From: Ophiostoma sp. CBS 140.51
Lineage: Eukaryota > Ascomycota > Sordariomycetes > Ophiostomatales > Ophiostomataceae
Assembly (NCBI GenBank): GCA_029298735.1
Contig: JANSLP010000021.1
Span: 124,001 to 188,000 of the forward strand
DNA: 64,000 bases
Reading direction: 5' to 3'
The first letter of the stretch is position 1. Each line of letters begins with the position of its first letter. Positions 43,731-55,498 of this stretch are shown piece after piece. The position numbers and the translations under genes were made by a program. The notes beneath the pieces were generated by a model. It did not search any database. It saw only the letters and a list, made by a program, of their open reading frames with translations, and was not told the DNA's origin.

Positions 43731-44288
43731 TTCTCAATCGAGTTCAATCGACAGCTTTCGCACTTTCCCTCCTGCTGAAGAGTGGGAACCCACGACACGG
43801 AACACGCTAGTCGCTGCAAAGGGGGAAGGACGTGCCAGCAAAAGGGAGGAGGAACACAACTCTTGACGTCAGCTCTTTCTCACCCCAACCACTTTGAACC
43901 ACTCCAAACAGACCAAATTCACCCAGAACCACCAAGAACCACCAGAGACCACTGGCAACCGGCCAACCAAGAGGGGCCGAAAAGAGGGGCGATCGACCAC
44001 CGAACTCCTGCCGCTAGTCCGGATTCGGCGTCCACTGTAAATACAGCGCCCAGAGCCTCACCACACAGTCGCCAGACTGCCCACGTTTCCTCCAGCATGT
44101 GCTGCTTAACACGCTGTCGACAACGTCAGACACCACTTCGACCACCACCTATTTTACCTGCAAGCGGATCCCACGGGCTATTGCCTCCTTTCCCCTGGTC
44201 CAACCCCCTGTCTGCCACTCCAATACCACTTAAAAAGAGACAGCCCACTGTAACCTTTTCGAGCCTGAGAAAGGAAGCACAGGCCCGA

Positions 44289-44320
44289 GTTCTCTCGTTC
44301 TCTCGTTCTCTCGTTCTCTC
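44289..44320. repeat. 8-bp tandem repeat x4 (GTTCTCTC)
   Basis: Four exact copies head to tail in non-coding DNA upstream of the DUF2406 gene. Confidence 0.93.
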
Positions 44321-45759
44321 GGCTTTCCTTTCCCCAGCTCTGACCAACTGGAAAGCCCGGACGAAAAGCTGCAGCAGGAACACGCAAAGAAAACAAGATG
44401 TCGACCGTTTCGACATTTCGGGAGACCACTTGCGCTGACACTCTGTTTTGGTGGTCCTTGATTTGCGACTTGTTCGGTCAGACTGCTGGCCTTGGCTGCT
44501 GGCCTAACGAAAATCCTTTAGCGCCTGGCTCCAGGGAGCAAAAGGCCCCGGCTGGTTCGCTGCCCGTGGCCACAGCGACCGCTAGTTTAGTTTTTCTTTT
44601 TTCTTCAATCTTTCACGAGCTTCACCAAAGGCCGCTAGGTCACAGTAAGGCTGGACTGCTTTTGGTGCAGCCAAAGCTGCTGGAGAATTTCAGCTCCCAG
44701 CAGTCGGCGCAGCACTACGGCAGGCACCAGAAAGGCACCAACAGGCACAAAAGAGCATAAAAACAGGCACAACCATACCGGCCATCGGCCGTCGACAGGC
44801 ACCAGGAGACGAGAGGCGAACAAATGCGAAAAAAGGAACTCGGCACTAACGGCCTTTTGCATCGTTCCGTGCATTCTTCACTCTCGATGATGGACTCATT
44901 ATCTACGACGTCCCTATTTTTATTTCTACTTTGTCCTCTGCGCAGGTCTATTTCGAGTTATGCTGTGTCTACTGAACTCACTGAATTACAGCGCACTGCA
45001 CCAACTGTCGCCCCTTCCCTTCACACAGCTTTCCTGCGTGCTCCCGTAGTCCGTATATCCACACCCCCCTTTTCGTCGCACACGCCCCAGCCACTCCAGT
45101 CGCTCTTTCACCTTTTACTCAGTGTTCAGTTTGCTGCCACCCAACGTTGCTGTTGCTCGTATTTCGTTGTTCGTTATTTTGTCTTTATGTCTTTCTGTCT
45201 GTCCTCCGTGTCTCGTCGTCCGTTCTTTTGTTCCCCCATTGTCCGTTCGCGTCCTTCAGTTCTTTCAGTTCTTTCAGTTCCTCGCGGTCTTTCGCGGTCC
45301 TTCATTTGCAAGACCGCGCCCGGTGCGTAGTGGTCAGACCATTTTCGTAGGCCAGCGCCATTTGTAGTGTCAAACAAAAAAAACGGCTGCCCGCCGCGCA
45401 TCGTGGCCCCTTCCTTCGCGTGCAAAAGGCGTTCTCGTAGGCAAAAGACAGATAAAATCACGACGAAAGGAAGGCACGTCTTTGGTTTGGTCTTGGCGAC
45501 TCCAGCAATAGGGCAGGAGCATCTCGTCTTTCTTACTTGTGCCTTCCTCACGTTCTGCAGTCTGCCCTCTCACCAAGCTCTGCAAGCCACACGCAAACTG
45601 CAATCAACGCAATCACTTCTTCCTCTCCCAAGCCCACTCACACCATACACTACACCCACACCCCCAAGACAGACAGACAGACAAGAAAAGACAAAGACAC
45701 CATTACGAAGACACGCTACAACAAGGCGCTGCCCTGTGTACACAGCATGGAGTAAGGTG

Positions 45760-45777
45760 CTGGAACTGGAACTGGAA
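45760..45777. repeat. 6-bp tandem repeat x3 (CTGGAA)
   Basis: Three exact copies followed by CTG, just after the last upstream ATG before the DUF2406 gene. Confidence 0.85.
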
Positions 45778-46610
45778 CTGCTTGCGCAGGCTTTTGCGCG
45801 ATCCCTCCTGCTCTTTCCCTCTGAAGGTCTCTCTTCAAGCCTGGGAGGCCCCTCCTGCTCCTGCCTCGTCTCCTCCTCCTCCTTGGCTTTCAACTCGGTC
45901 CTTCCCTGTTCACACACCCCCGTCATACGCAAACACACCCGTCAACACCCACCCAACCCCCCAAGAAACTCCACTATTACGCACTCTCTCTCACTTTCTC
46001 GCTGTGCGTCCTCCGCAGTGCTGTACTGTTTTGTTACTTTTTTTTTCTTTCTTTTTCTTTTTCGCCTTGCGCTTCCACTTCCACTTAGACCAGGACCCCC
46101 TGTCCCCCATACGTTACGACTGATAACGTGCTGTGTCTCCCTATCCTCTATCTCTTGCTTGTCCTTGCCTCTCGTTTCTCTTTTCTCCTTCCTCTCGTTT
46201 CTTCCTCCAACCACTCTCGTTTTACTTTCTTCCCTCTTCCAATCTTTTGATCTTTTCTACCTTTTTCGACTATCTTTTCTGTTACCTTCACTCACCTACA
46301 ACCTCTCTCCAACTCTCCTCCTCCCCTTACTTCTCCTCTCCAATCTCTCGTCTATCTACGGAGCACTCTCTCCCTTATCTATTCGACGCCACCCCTACCT
46401 CCCTCAACTACAAAGTGATTCTCTCATTTTCACATCTCGACGACTACCGATCTCGATCTTGATCTCGACATCAAACAGCGACGACGACGGCCTGACCATC
46501 CACAACCTTCCGGGTTGACATTCGTCTTGACGAAAACGAAAAAGAGACCTCGCCTCTCACAATACAACACACCACACCACATTCGTTCACATCCACATCC
46601 AACCGCAATC

Positions 46611-48613
46611 ATGATGGCAACATACAACAACAATAATGCCCACCCGCTGCCCGCCGCACCCGTTGGCGGTGCGTCCATGCTGCCGCCCCCGGTGCAGCAG
46701 CAGCAGCAGCAGACGTCGCCTCCTCAGCAGTACTCTGGACACCAAACGCCCCAGCAGTACTCCTCCGGTCACCAGACCCCTCAACAGCCGCAAATGACAA
46801 GGCGCGAGTCCCAGGCCTCGCGGCCGTCGCTCTCGCACGGCGGCCGGCCCAAGTCGCGGAGCTTTAGCTTCCGGTCCGACCATTCGCAGTCGCAAAGGAA
46901 TCGCGCAGGGTCCGCGAGCCAGAAGCTCGAGCCGGAGACCCATGCCGAGAAGGAGGCCAAGAGACTGCACTCCAAGGCCGATCCCACGATGGCCATTATC
47001 GAAGCAGAGCCTTGTAAGCAACGAGCGAAGCGAGTTGTTCCCTTCCCCTTCCTCATACTTTTCTCTCCCTCCATCTTCACGTTCTGGTTGTGTCTTGTTT
47101 TCTTTCGTTTCTTTTTGTCGCCTTCCCCGACAACGACGACATATTCCTTTCGCATTCTCACCAACGACCCTTCTTTTCTTTTTTGTTTTTCTTTTGTCTT
47201 TCTTACTTCCTTTTTTTCTTTTTTCGTTTCCCACTTTGAGCTTTCCCCTCCTCCCTTCCGCTCCTCCCACATTGTTGGCCGTTTCATTTAGTCTTGGCGT
47301 TGAACCTTTGTTTTGAACCGAACCTTTTTTTGCTAACGAACCACCGTTGGAATGCAGCCGCCGTCGCAGCAACCGTCAAGTCCAACATGGCCCCGCTCCG
47401 CAGCATTGTCCACCGAGACAACAATGGCAATCCAATTGGTGAGTCTCCGAAAGACCCTACCCTCCTCAACTTTACTCCTCTCATCCTCTGGCATTTGGAT
47501 CTCGGCGTGGACGGTCGTTGCTACCGTCGCGATGTACCATGCGCGCCCATACGCCCGACGGCGCGCGCCAGTGGACATTGGCTTTTGACGATCACTACTA
47601 ACACCTCTCTCAGCCGAGCCCGACAAGTCTAACCCGACCCGCTACCGGTGGGAGCGGCCCCTCGATACCATCCGGAGCTTCGAGGCCGCCATCGACGGAG
47701 GCTACACCCGGAAGTCCTCCTACCCGAGCGACAACGAGTCCAACGCCAACTTCTCGCGCAGAAACTCGTACTACACTCGTATGTCACCCGAGCTTCCATA
47801 TTGTTTATCGTTTGCCTGTTACCGGACCCATCTAACACTATAGAAAACCAAAACAACGCCCGCTACCCGCAGGACAGCTACTACGGCCGCCCCCAGTCAC
47901 ACATGCCGACGTCGAATAGTGCTTACGACTTACGGCAGAGCCTGCACGGCCGCGACAGCTACCAGGATGGCGGCTACAACAACGGCGGCTACTACGGCGG
48001 CCCCAACGGCAACGGCAATGGAAACCGGCAACGTTACTCTAGAATCGCTTCGGAGCCGATGATTCACGGCCACATGGGCATGAACGGCCAGAACCCCAAT
48101 GTTAACGGCAACGGCATCTACCCCATCCCCAACAACCACCGCTCCTACGAGACCGTCGCCTCCGGCGCCGGCAGCAGCGGCACTTCGGGCGAGCCCGCCG
48201 GCTACCAGACCGATCCCACCAGCAGCGACAACTCTTCCATCGAGCGCCGCCAGTCGCCTAACAAGCCCCACATGAACACGAACCAGATGGGCCCCTACGG
48301 CGGTGGTGCCTACCCGCCCGGTGCCAACACCTACGGCTACAACGGCAACGGCTACAACAACAACAACATGAACGGCATGAACGGTGGCGGTCCTAAGCGG
48401 AACACGCCTCCGATCCAGCTGTCGTCGGCCCCCACGCAACCCCAGATGGGCCAGATGCAGCCCCAGATGAACGGCGCACCGTCCAAGAACGTCATCACCC
48501 GCAAGCCGACCAACCTGTCGCAGCAAACCTCCGCGCAGACCTTGACTGCCCCTGCCCCCGCCAACGAGAAGCGTAAGAGCTGGTTCTCGAAGCGGTTCAG
48601 CCGGCAACACTAG
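46611..48613 (+). CDS. DUF2406 domain protein
   Basis: Four exons: 46611-47013, 47358-47438, 47614-47778 and 47844-48613, giving 472 residues. Introns are 344, 175 and 65 nt; the last two have CTAAC branch sites (ACTAACACC, TCTAACACT). All junctions are phase 1. Residues 1-75 are Gln/Pro-rich with an exact GHQTPQQ repeat. The DUF2406 core spans the exons: RPKSRSFSFRSDHS, EKEAKRLHSKADPTMAIIEA, MAPLRSIVHRDNNGNPIAEP, NPTRYRWERPLDTIRSFEAA. The tail is Asn/Gly/Tyr-rich and low-complexity, ending in a basic KRKSWFSKRFSRQH. The family is fungal-specific (yeast YMR295C-like) with no settled biochemical role. A second in-frame ATG follows directly at 46614. The conserved RWERPLDTIRSFEAA block makes the family call firm. 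Confidence 0.87.
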
Positions 48614-50169
48614 TGGAAACGCCGGACCCCGACTATCTGGGACCAGTATTATTGAGGGCGTGTGAAAGACCGACGACGATAAAATACCCCCGACCGATTG
48701 TTTTCGATGTTCTTTTGGTTTTTTTGTTTGATTTCTTTGCGACATCGGTTTCACCGAAGAAGAGGATCTTCTATTTATTGGGCTGCTACACAAACCATGA
48801 ATGATGACGACCTCTTTTTTTCTACCTTTTTCTCGACCTTGTTTTTTGGCTCTGCTTTTTCCTACCAACAACCCACGGGTTACATACACTCATTTACGGC
48901 CGATGCGCTCGAACGCTGTCTTTGCACAGCTCACAACTCACAATTCACAACTCACACACTCTCTTTATATTTGCCGCCTTTTTTTTACTTTTCTTTCCTT
49001 TTTACTGTCAACCGTTTCCTTTGTCAACACCAAACTCGATTTCACCATATAAACGAAGCCTACATATATCGATCGATTCTTTGAGCATCGACAGGAGGAT
49101 AGTCCTCTTAAACCACTACCATTACACCACCACCACCGTTATACCGAACGATTAACCGAAACGAACAAACACCCACGTTGTCTCGTTGACGTTCTTTAAT
49201 GTCTTATATCCGAAGAAAGAGGGGAGAAAAGAGTGGACACTGGATGGTCGGGGAGAAGAAATACGAAAAGAAAAAGAGGAGGGGAAAACGGCAATATACA
49301 AAAGCTCACAGTTTTCAGAAAAAAGAAAACATGTTGAAGAAAAAAAAAGATGTGGAGAAGCAAGACAAAACGAGATGCGTTTTTGTACGAAATGGGGGGC
49401 CCTAGGGAGGGCCAGGAAACAGAAAGGGTCGGAGACAACTCGTGTCCGTTGTTTTCATTTTTGTTGCATTTCCTTGTTGTGTTGGAACTTTTTTCTTCTC
49501 GTTTGTTTGGCACTACAGAGCAAAAACTCAGGATCCGGCGTTTTATTTATGTATTTCTCTCTCCCTCTCCATTTTGTAGGAGGGAGAGATTTGTGTATTT
49601 CTCGAGATATTTAATGCTTGTTTCCTTTTTCTTCGTTCAATATTATCTATATTTGGCTTTTTCTTGTTACCAAGAGCTTCTACCCTGCATACTGTGACTT
49701 TGTACATTGTAGTTGAGTATTGTAAAACTTGGCATGTACGACATTTAACTGACATTTAACTGAAAGTATTTTCATACACGATTGTTAATCACTGTTCTGT
49801 TTTATTTGAAGAAAAACTTGTAACTGAATTGCAAAGATAAGATATCATGAAATAAAAGAAAACTGAATGTCGACAACACAATATTTTTTTTAGATAAAAA
49901 CATAAGAAATTACAAAATGAGATCACCTGGTCGATGGGACTGAGTAAGATACGGCAGATATACAACCGTGATTGACTTCACACCGAGCTTACGACTACGA
50001 GTCAAGTCCACCACTTATGTAAAGCATGTTTGGTCTTATACACAAACAGTAGCCGCGAGTCAAAATATGATGAAGTTTACTGGATAGTTCTCTTCTATCC
50101 CAATAGTAACGCGAACCGAAATATAACAAAAAAGACACAATACAGAGCGCTACCACTCTCTTTCACCCC
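48614..50169. other. convergent DUF2406/VMA21 3' region
   Basis: About 1.5 kb between convergent genes. It is AT-rich with long poly-T and poly-A tracts, and has no coding frame of interest. It probably contains a long DUF2406 3' UTR. Nothing else is seen. Confidence 0.45.
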
Positions 50170-50623
50170 TCACCTGTCCTTCTTCGTCTCCTTCTCGGCC
50201 AACTGGTCCGACTGGTCCTCGTAGAATGCAACCAGCACGTACGCCACCAGCACCAGGTTGGCAATAATGGCAGCCAGTGCACCAGCGTATGTTGAGTTGC
50301 CTGGGTTGTTAGTAGGTGAACATTTATGGGCAAAAGCAAGGGGCAACGTACCCTTGAACAGGAAATCAACGGTCGCAAAGTACGACCCGATCGGCGCAAC
50401 AATCATGGTGAATGTGAAGCCCAGGAGCTTGAGGATGACGTGCCTGCGTTGTCAGTATGAAGAAAACAAGGCAAAAAGAAATGAGATGAAAGCACGACAA
50501 TGGGACTCACTTCGGCACGGCCGGGGCAATGTTGGACTTCTCATTCGCCGGCGGGCTGGCACCGACGGTGTCGTCCTTCTCGAGAATCGTCTTCTCGCTG
50601 GCAGCAAGGCGGCGGGCGGCCAT
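50170..50623 (-). CDS. vma21: V-ATPase assembly factor VMA21
   Basis: Three exons: 50623-50511, 50443-50352 and 50300-50170, with introns of 67 and 51 nt (GTGAGT and GTACGT donors; branch CTGAC and ACTAAC). The product is 111 residues. A charged cytosolic N-terminus (MAARRLAASEKTILEKDD) leads to VILKLLGFTFTMIVAPIGSY (TM1), a short loop TVDFLFKGNSTYAG, and ALAAIIANLVLVAYVLVAFY (TM2), then EDQSDQLAEKETKKDR. This two-helix layout is that of VMA21, an ER chaperone for assembly of the V0 proton ring. The C-terminus KKDR fits the KKxx ER-retrieval signal. The three-exon join is needed to give the full family pattern. Confidence 0.92.
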
Positions 50624-51517
50624 GGTGACGGCTGTGGGTGGTGATGGATGTGGTGATGTTGATGTTGAGGTTGAGAATAGGAGAGATGAGATGAGATTAT
50701 ATGGGACTGAAAACGAGTTGTCGTCGACTTTGATACCCGTACTGTGGGAATTTATGAGCCCCCAATGGTATTTCTATACGTTTCTAATATAAAAGAGACC
50801 ACCGTGATGTATTGTCGCCGTTTGTTGATGATGGGAGAGGATGACGTTGCCCCAGCCTTGCAGCCTCTGTAGTGCTGTATGTTGCTTGAGCTCCTTGTAC
50901 CAAAGTGCTGGCTTACGTAACGCGCGCGTGAACGTGATAGCGTGTTCTGGTGTTCCTGCCAAAAAAGTACCAAAAGTTTAATTGGGGCAGCACTGCGCCA
51001 GGAGAAAAAAGATGGGACCCCGCGCCAAAAAACGCGTTCAGGTTCACCCAGCCAAGAATACATGCAAAAAATGGTACTAAAAAGGATGACAATGCAAGGG
51101 AAGGCGAAAAGGTAAATGCAAAAAAGTAGGAAACCAACCTCCATTGTGATTTGAGCGGTCAAGACCTAAAGCAAAGGCAACCATCTCTTCTCACCTCTTT
51201 TTCCCTATCACAATTGTTCCTGCCTTTCTTGACTTTTCGATCCCAATTCCGCCTTCCACTTTTCTTCATTTCGAAGCAAGGCTTTAGGAAGGATCTTTCC
51301 CTTTTCGTCCTTTCACGGTGCCTTCCCTCGACTACACTCGACAGCCAGGCTGCTCCTCCCTTATCGACGACCGTCTGTGCCTATTCACGAAAACAGGCAG
51401 GAACCCCCACCCCTCCTGCTTCACTTGTTCGAAGTTCTTGATTCCCTGTTTCGATACCGCCACCGAGAACCTAATCAAACAACAGCCTCTCTCCCTCTTG
51501 CCACCATTCACGACACG
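50624..51517. promoter_or_regulatory. divergent VMA21/FUN30 promoter region
   Basis: About 0.9 kb between divergent starts. From about 51,170 on, the plus strand is C/T-rich FUN30 leader. I see no ATG between about 51,095 and the chosen FUN30 start. No independent gene is seen. Confidence 0.45.
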
Positions 51518-54500
51518 ATGGACTCGTCACCACTACCCAACAGGTCACGGCCTGCTGGGTCATTCGCATCCTCATCCGTGAGCCGTCGCAATCCCTTTAC
51601 AATCGCCAAGGCCGCGTCTCTGGCGCGGTCCAACAGCAGCAATCTTAGCAACAAAAGCAGCACAGCACCATCTATAACGGCAAAGCCCACACAGAAGACG
51701 CAGAGGGTCCAAAAGACACAGACACGAGGCCGACTACGGCGGGACAAATACAGTGACGGCGACGACGACGTTGAAGACGACGACGCGGACGGAGACTTCA
51801 ACGTGGACGAGTCGGAGGAAGAAGAAGAGGAAGAAGAAGAGGAGGAGGAGGAGGACGATATTGAGGACTCGGACAAAGACGACGAGGACGAGCTGGCCGG
51901 TGTCGGTGGCTTTGCCAACTCGCCATACTTTACACAGCCCACACAGGCCATCACACAACCTGTGACGCAGCCGACACAGCTCCTCAAGAAGCCGCCATTG
52001 ACGCTTGGTGGCGCGAAACCTCTCGATACTGTCCCCATCAACATCCCCTCTTCCTCTCCCGCCCGGTCCATAATCGAGGTCCCTGCCTCTTCTCCCTTCC
52101 AGTCTCCCAAGCCGAAGACCGCAACGCCTGCGGCCTCCTCGATCGTGGCACGGGGCCGTCTCGCTAATCTTATGGCGCCAGTCGGCACAACCTACCGGTC
52201 ACCAGCCGCCCAGGCGCCTCCCAAGCCAGCTGCAAGACACGCCGGCGCCGACGACGACGACGACCGGGCATTGGACAACATCATCAGCATTGACGATAGC
52301 TCGGACGACGACAATGACCGCCGGCGCCGGGGCGATATTCGTCCCTCCTCGTTCCGCAGTCCAGACAAAGTCCAACGACCAGCCGCGATCGCTACAACCC
52401 TCGAGACAGAACAGGAGCAAAACGAGGACGACGCTGAATATATCTCTTCTCCGCCTGCACCGGAACACGAAGAAGAAGGGGATGTTGCAAAGCTCATGGG
52501 CCGTCGTATGCTTGACGACAGAAAAATCCAGACGCTTGTTGGCAAGATGCTCAAGACCCTGCGCAGCAAGGGCTATATGGACGTGCCTGCCGAGGTCTGT
52601 CGGACTACCTTGATCGATCATAAGTTCAACGTCGAGGAGGCTGTGATGGACGTCTTTGACGACCTTCTTGCAAAGGAGCAAGAGAAGAAGTCGCGCCCTG
52701 CATCTGCGACACCCGTTCGCCCATCACCCATTGCCAAGAACAAGGTGCCAGAGATGATCCGCAGCTTCTCGTACCAAGGCGGCAACGGTATTGGCTCCAA
52801 CTCCAAAACGACCACGGCCAACACATCGCGTGACTCTACCCCGGCCACTCCCTCATCACAGGTCTCGCTGAAGCGGAGCGCCCTGAGCCCGGACCCACGG
52901 CCAAAGCGGCGGCGACTTGTCCAGGGACGCAAGTACCGCGACCCAACCTCCTCGCAGGTGGGCTCGCCCATTGCGGACAAGGAGGAGAGCAACTTGGTGG
53001 ATCTTGATCGGTCCGTTAGTGACGACGACGACAACGCCAGCACCCCCGCCATTGAAATCAGTGACGACGAGCCGATGGAAATCAACGATGACGACGACGG
53101 CGATGTCATTGATGTGGACGCGGAGGAGGAGGATGACGACGAAAACAGCGGCGAGATCGAGAAGCGCGTGCTTGAGTACTTCAACACCTGTACGGTCGAT
53201 GACCTCGTGGCAATGCTAGGTGCTAAGGCCCGCGGCAAAGCCGAAACCATTCTCTCTCACCGGCCGTTCCGTTCGCGGGCCTCCGTGACCCGTATCCAGA
53301 CGGAGCCAACAGGGGGTGGCCGCAACAAGAAGAAGGCTGCCAACATTGGCGAAGACATCTTCGACGCCGTCGAGGAGTACGTGATTGCCCTGCGGGCCAT
53401 TGACGTTGTCGTGTCCCAGTGCGAGCAGAAGGGTTTGCAGATCCGGTCGACGCTGCACCGCTGGAACGTCGACTTCCGCGGTAGCAACAAGCTCATGCCC
53501 GCGGGCGACGGTAGTGGAGCCAACGGCCTGCTGACTCCGGCGAGCGAACCTGAAGGACCTAACGGACTTCTCTCTGCCGCTTCGGGCAAGAGCAGCAACT
53601 ATGAGCCGCTCCCGATCCCCCAAGAGCCCGAGCTCATGCGTGGCCACTGCACGATGAAGGGGTACCAGCTGTACGGCATGAACTGGCTGTGGGAGCTGTA
53701 CAACCGCAACTTTGGCTGCATTCTGGCCGACGACATGGGTCTCGGCAAAACCTGCCAGGTCATCTCGTTCCTGAGCCACCTTGTTGAATCGTACACTGGC
53801 GATGTGAACGACGAGTCGTCGCGGCCGTGGCCCAATCTGGTTATCGTACCGCCGTCGACGCTGGCGAACTGGAAGACAGAGTTTAAGAAGTTTGCGCCCA
53901 AGGTCCGCGTCACCACCTACAACGGAACAACTGCAGAGCGCGACTCCATCTTCCACCGCATCCAAGCACGCCGGGACAAACACCACGTTGTGCTGGCGTC
54001 GTACTCGCAGGTTGTGGCCAAGCAGGACGTTGACGCTGTGCGCAAGATCTCGCCCAACGTCGCCATCTTTGACGAGGGCCACAAGATGAAGAATTCCAAC
54101 ACCAATGTCTACAAGTCGCTCCGTCGCATTGATGCCAACTGGCGGCTCATCCTGACAGGCACGCCTGTCCAGAACAACCTGATGGAGATGATCAACCTGC
54201 TCAACTTTATCCAGCCGACGCTGTTTGAGCGCCATTTAGACAAGCTCGGCGCACTCTTTAGCCAGCGGTTCACGCTGCAGGACGTGAGCAACGGTGCGCT
54301 GCTCTTCACCGACCGTGTGATGCGTGCCCGCCAGATCCTGGAGCCTTTCATCCTCCAGCGCCGCAAGGAACAAGTGCTTTCGAGCATGCCCATCAAGACT
54401 TCACGCATCTTGCTCTGTGAGCTCGACGACACGCAACGGCCCATCTACGAGGCGTACGAGCGCCAGTTCCGCGAGGGACGAGAGCGCCGGGCGGCCGGTC

Positions 54501-55498
54501 TGAAGAGCGCAGCGCCTGCCTCCTCCACCGGCGAGTCGGCACGACAGGCAGCCGTCTTGGGCCTGTCTAATGACCAGAACAATGTGTGGGTCCAGCTGCG
54601 CAAGTCCGCTATCCACGCCCAGCTATTCCGCCGCTACTATGACGATAAGAAGGTCCAGAAGATGGCGCAGACTCTGATGAAGTACGTCCCGCAGTCCGAG
54701 CTGCGCCAGCCTAACCTGGGCCATCTCGTCAACGAGCTGTGTGACTGCTCGGACTTTGAGCTGCACACCTGGTGCCGCGACTACAGCTGCATCCGCGAGT
54801 TCGACACGCCCGATGGGCTGTTCTTGAAGAGCGGCAAAGTCCGTGAGCTTCTGTCACTCGTGCGCCAGTTCCAAAAGAACGGCGACCGTGCCCTCGTGTT
54901 TACGCGCTTTGCCCGTGTTCTCAACATTTTGAGAGAGTGTTTGGAACACGAGAAGATTCAGTATGTCTCGCTCGAGGGCGCCACCCGCGTCGACGAGCGC
55001 CAGGACATTATCGACGAGTTCAACCAGAACGCCGACATCCCCGTGTTCTTGCTCACGACGGGATCCGGCGGTACGGGCATCAACCTGACGGCCGCCAACA
55101 AGGTCGTCATCTTTGACCAGAGCGACAACCCGCAGGACGACGTGCAGGCCGAGAACCGTGCCCACCGCCTGGGCCAGACGCGCGATGTCGAGGTCATCAA
55201 GATGGTCACCAAGGGTACAATTGAAGAGTTGGTGTACAAGGCGTGCCAAACCAAGCTCGAGCTGGCAGAGCGGGTGACGGCCGGCAGTGCAAGCCGTGCC
55301 GAAGAGCTCGAGGTGGCCGAATGGGGCGACGGCGACCGCATGGCCAAGGCAGTCGAGGAACAGGTGCGGCAGATGCTGATGGCCAAAAAGGACGGCGGCA
55401 ACGAGGGTGCGACGACGACGCCGCCCAAGAGCGAGGATGGCGATGGTGAGGCCAAGGCGGAGCAACCAGCAAGCCGGTCACGCAATGCACGGAAGTAG
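51518..55498 (+). CDS. fun30: FUN30/SMARCAD1 SNF2-family chromatin remodeller
   Basis: The frame is open from further upstream, but the first ATG is 51518, giving 1,326 residues (MDSSPLPNRSRPAGSF). The N-terminus is Ser-rich with an acidic block at about residues 100-130. A CUE-like helix set lies at about residues 331-384 (IQTLVGKMLKTLRSKGYMDV, VEEAVMDVFDDLL), which in Fun30 relates to ubiquitin binding. SNF2 motifs: Walker A DDMGLGKT with Lys744, Walker B DEGH (852-855), LTGTPVQNN, then the C-terminal lobe TRFARVLNILRECLE, TTGSGGTGINLTAANK and ENRAHRLGQTR (about 1,205-1,220). DEGH rather than DEAH is normal for this subfamily. Fun30 remodels nucleosomes and promotes heterochromatin maintenance and DNA-end resection. 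All ATPase residues are present. Intron-free. Confidence 0.95.
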   Translation: MDSSPLPNRSRPAGSFASSSVSRRNPFTIAKAASLARSNSSNLSNKSSTAPSITAKPTQKTQRVQKTQTRGRLRRDKYSDGDDDVEDDDADGDFNVDESEEEEEEEEEEEEEDDIEDSDKDDEDELAGVGGFANSPYFTQPTQAITQPVTQPTQLLKKPPLTLGGAKPLDTVPINIPSSSPARSIIEVPASSPFQSPKPKTATPAASSIVARGRLANLMAPVGTTYRSPAAQAPPKPAARHAGADDDDDRALDNIISIDDSSDDDNDRRRRGDIRPSSFRSPDKVQRPAAIATTLETEQEQNEDDAEYISSPPAPEHEEEGDVAKLMGRRMLDDRKIQTLVGKMLKTLRSKGYMDVPAEVCRTTLIDHKFNVEEAVMDVFDDLLAKEQEKKSRPASATPVRPSPIAKNKVPEMIRSFSYQGGNGIGSNSKTTTANTSRDSTPATPSSQVSLKRSALSPDPRPKRRRLVQGRKYRDPTSSQVGSPIADKEESNLVDLDRSVSDDDDNASTPAIEISDDEPMEINDDDDGDVIDVDAEEEDDDENSGEIEKRVLEYFNTCTVDDLVAMLGAKARGKAETILSHRPFRSRASVTRIQTEPTGGGRNKKKAANIGEDIFDAVEEYVIALRAIDVVVSQCEQKGLQIRSTLHRWNVDFRGSNKLMPAGDGSGANGLLTPASEPEGPNGLLSAASGKSSNYEPLPIPQEPELMRGHCTMKGYQLYGMNWLWELYNRNFGCILADDMGLGKTCQVISFLSHLVESYTGDVNDESSRPWPNLVIVPPSTLANWKTEFKKFAPKVRVTTYNGTTAERDSIFHRIQARRDKHHVVLASYSQVVAKQDVDAVRKISPNVAIFDEGHKMKNSNTNVYKSLRRIDANWRLILTGTPVQNNLMEMINLLNFIQPTLFERHLDKLGALFSQRFTLQDVSNGALLFTDRVMRARQILEPFILQRRKEQVLSSMPIKTSRILLCELDDTQRPIYEAYERQFREGRERRAAGLKSAAPASSTGESARQAAVLGLSNDQNNVWVQLRKSAIHAQLFRRYYDDKKVQKMAQTLMKYVPQSELRQPNLGHLVNELCDCSDFELHTWCRDYSCIREFDTPDGLFLKSGKVRELLSLVRQFQKNGDRALVFTRFARVLNILRECLEHEKIQYVSLEGATRVDERQDIIDEFNQNADIPVFLLTTGSGGTGINLTAANKVVIFDQSDNPQDDVQAENRAHRLGQTRDVEVIKMVTKGTIEELVYKACQTKLELAERVTAGSASRAEELEVAEWGDGDRMAKAVEEQVRQMLMAKKDGGNEGATTTPPKSEDGDGEAKAEQPASRSRNARK

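Larger units (their letters stand above)
43601..46610. promoter_or_regulatory. upstream region and long leader of the DUF2406 gene
   Basis: This part changes to a strong plus-strand pyrimidine bias from about 44,880 and especially 45,840-46,500. I see no ATG between the one at 45,747 and the DUF2406 start at 46611, about 860 nt. That fits a long transcribed 5' leader scanned by ribosomes. Tandem repeats of 6-9 bp are dense here. No gene is recognised. Confidence 0.5.

Noticed and set aside
45367..46518. 383-codon frame upstream of the DUF2406 gene
   Set aside because: Its open length comes from pyrimidine-rich DNA (Ser, Leu, Phe, Pro). There is no ATG in most of it and no domain; better read as leader.
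51377..51517. N-terminal extension of FUN30 upstream of 51518
   Set aside because: The frame is open, but it contains no ATG before 51518 and the sequence is leader-like.
53216..54235. 339-codon frame antisense to FUN30
   Set aside because: Covers the SNF2 ATPase core on the opposite strand; no independent evidence.
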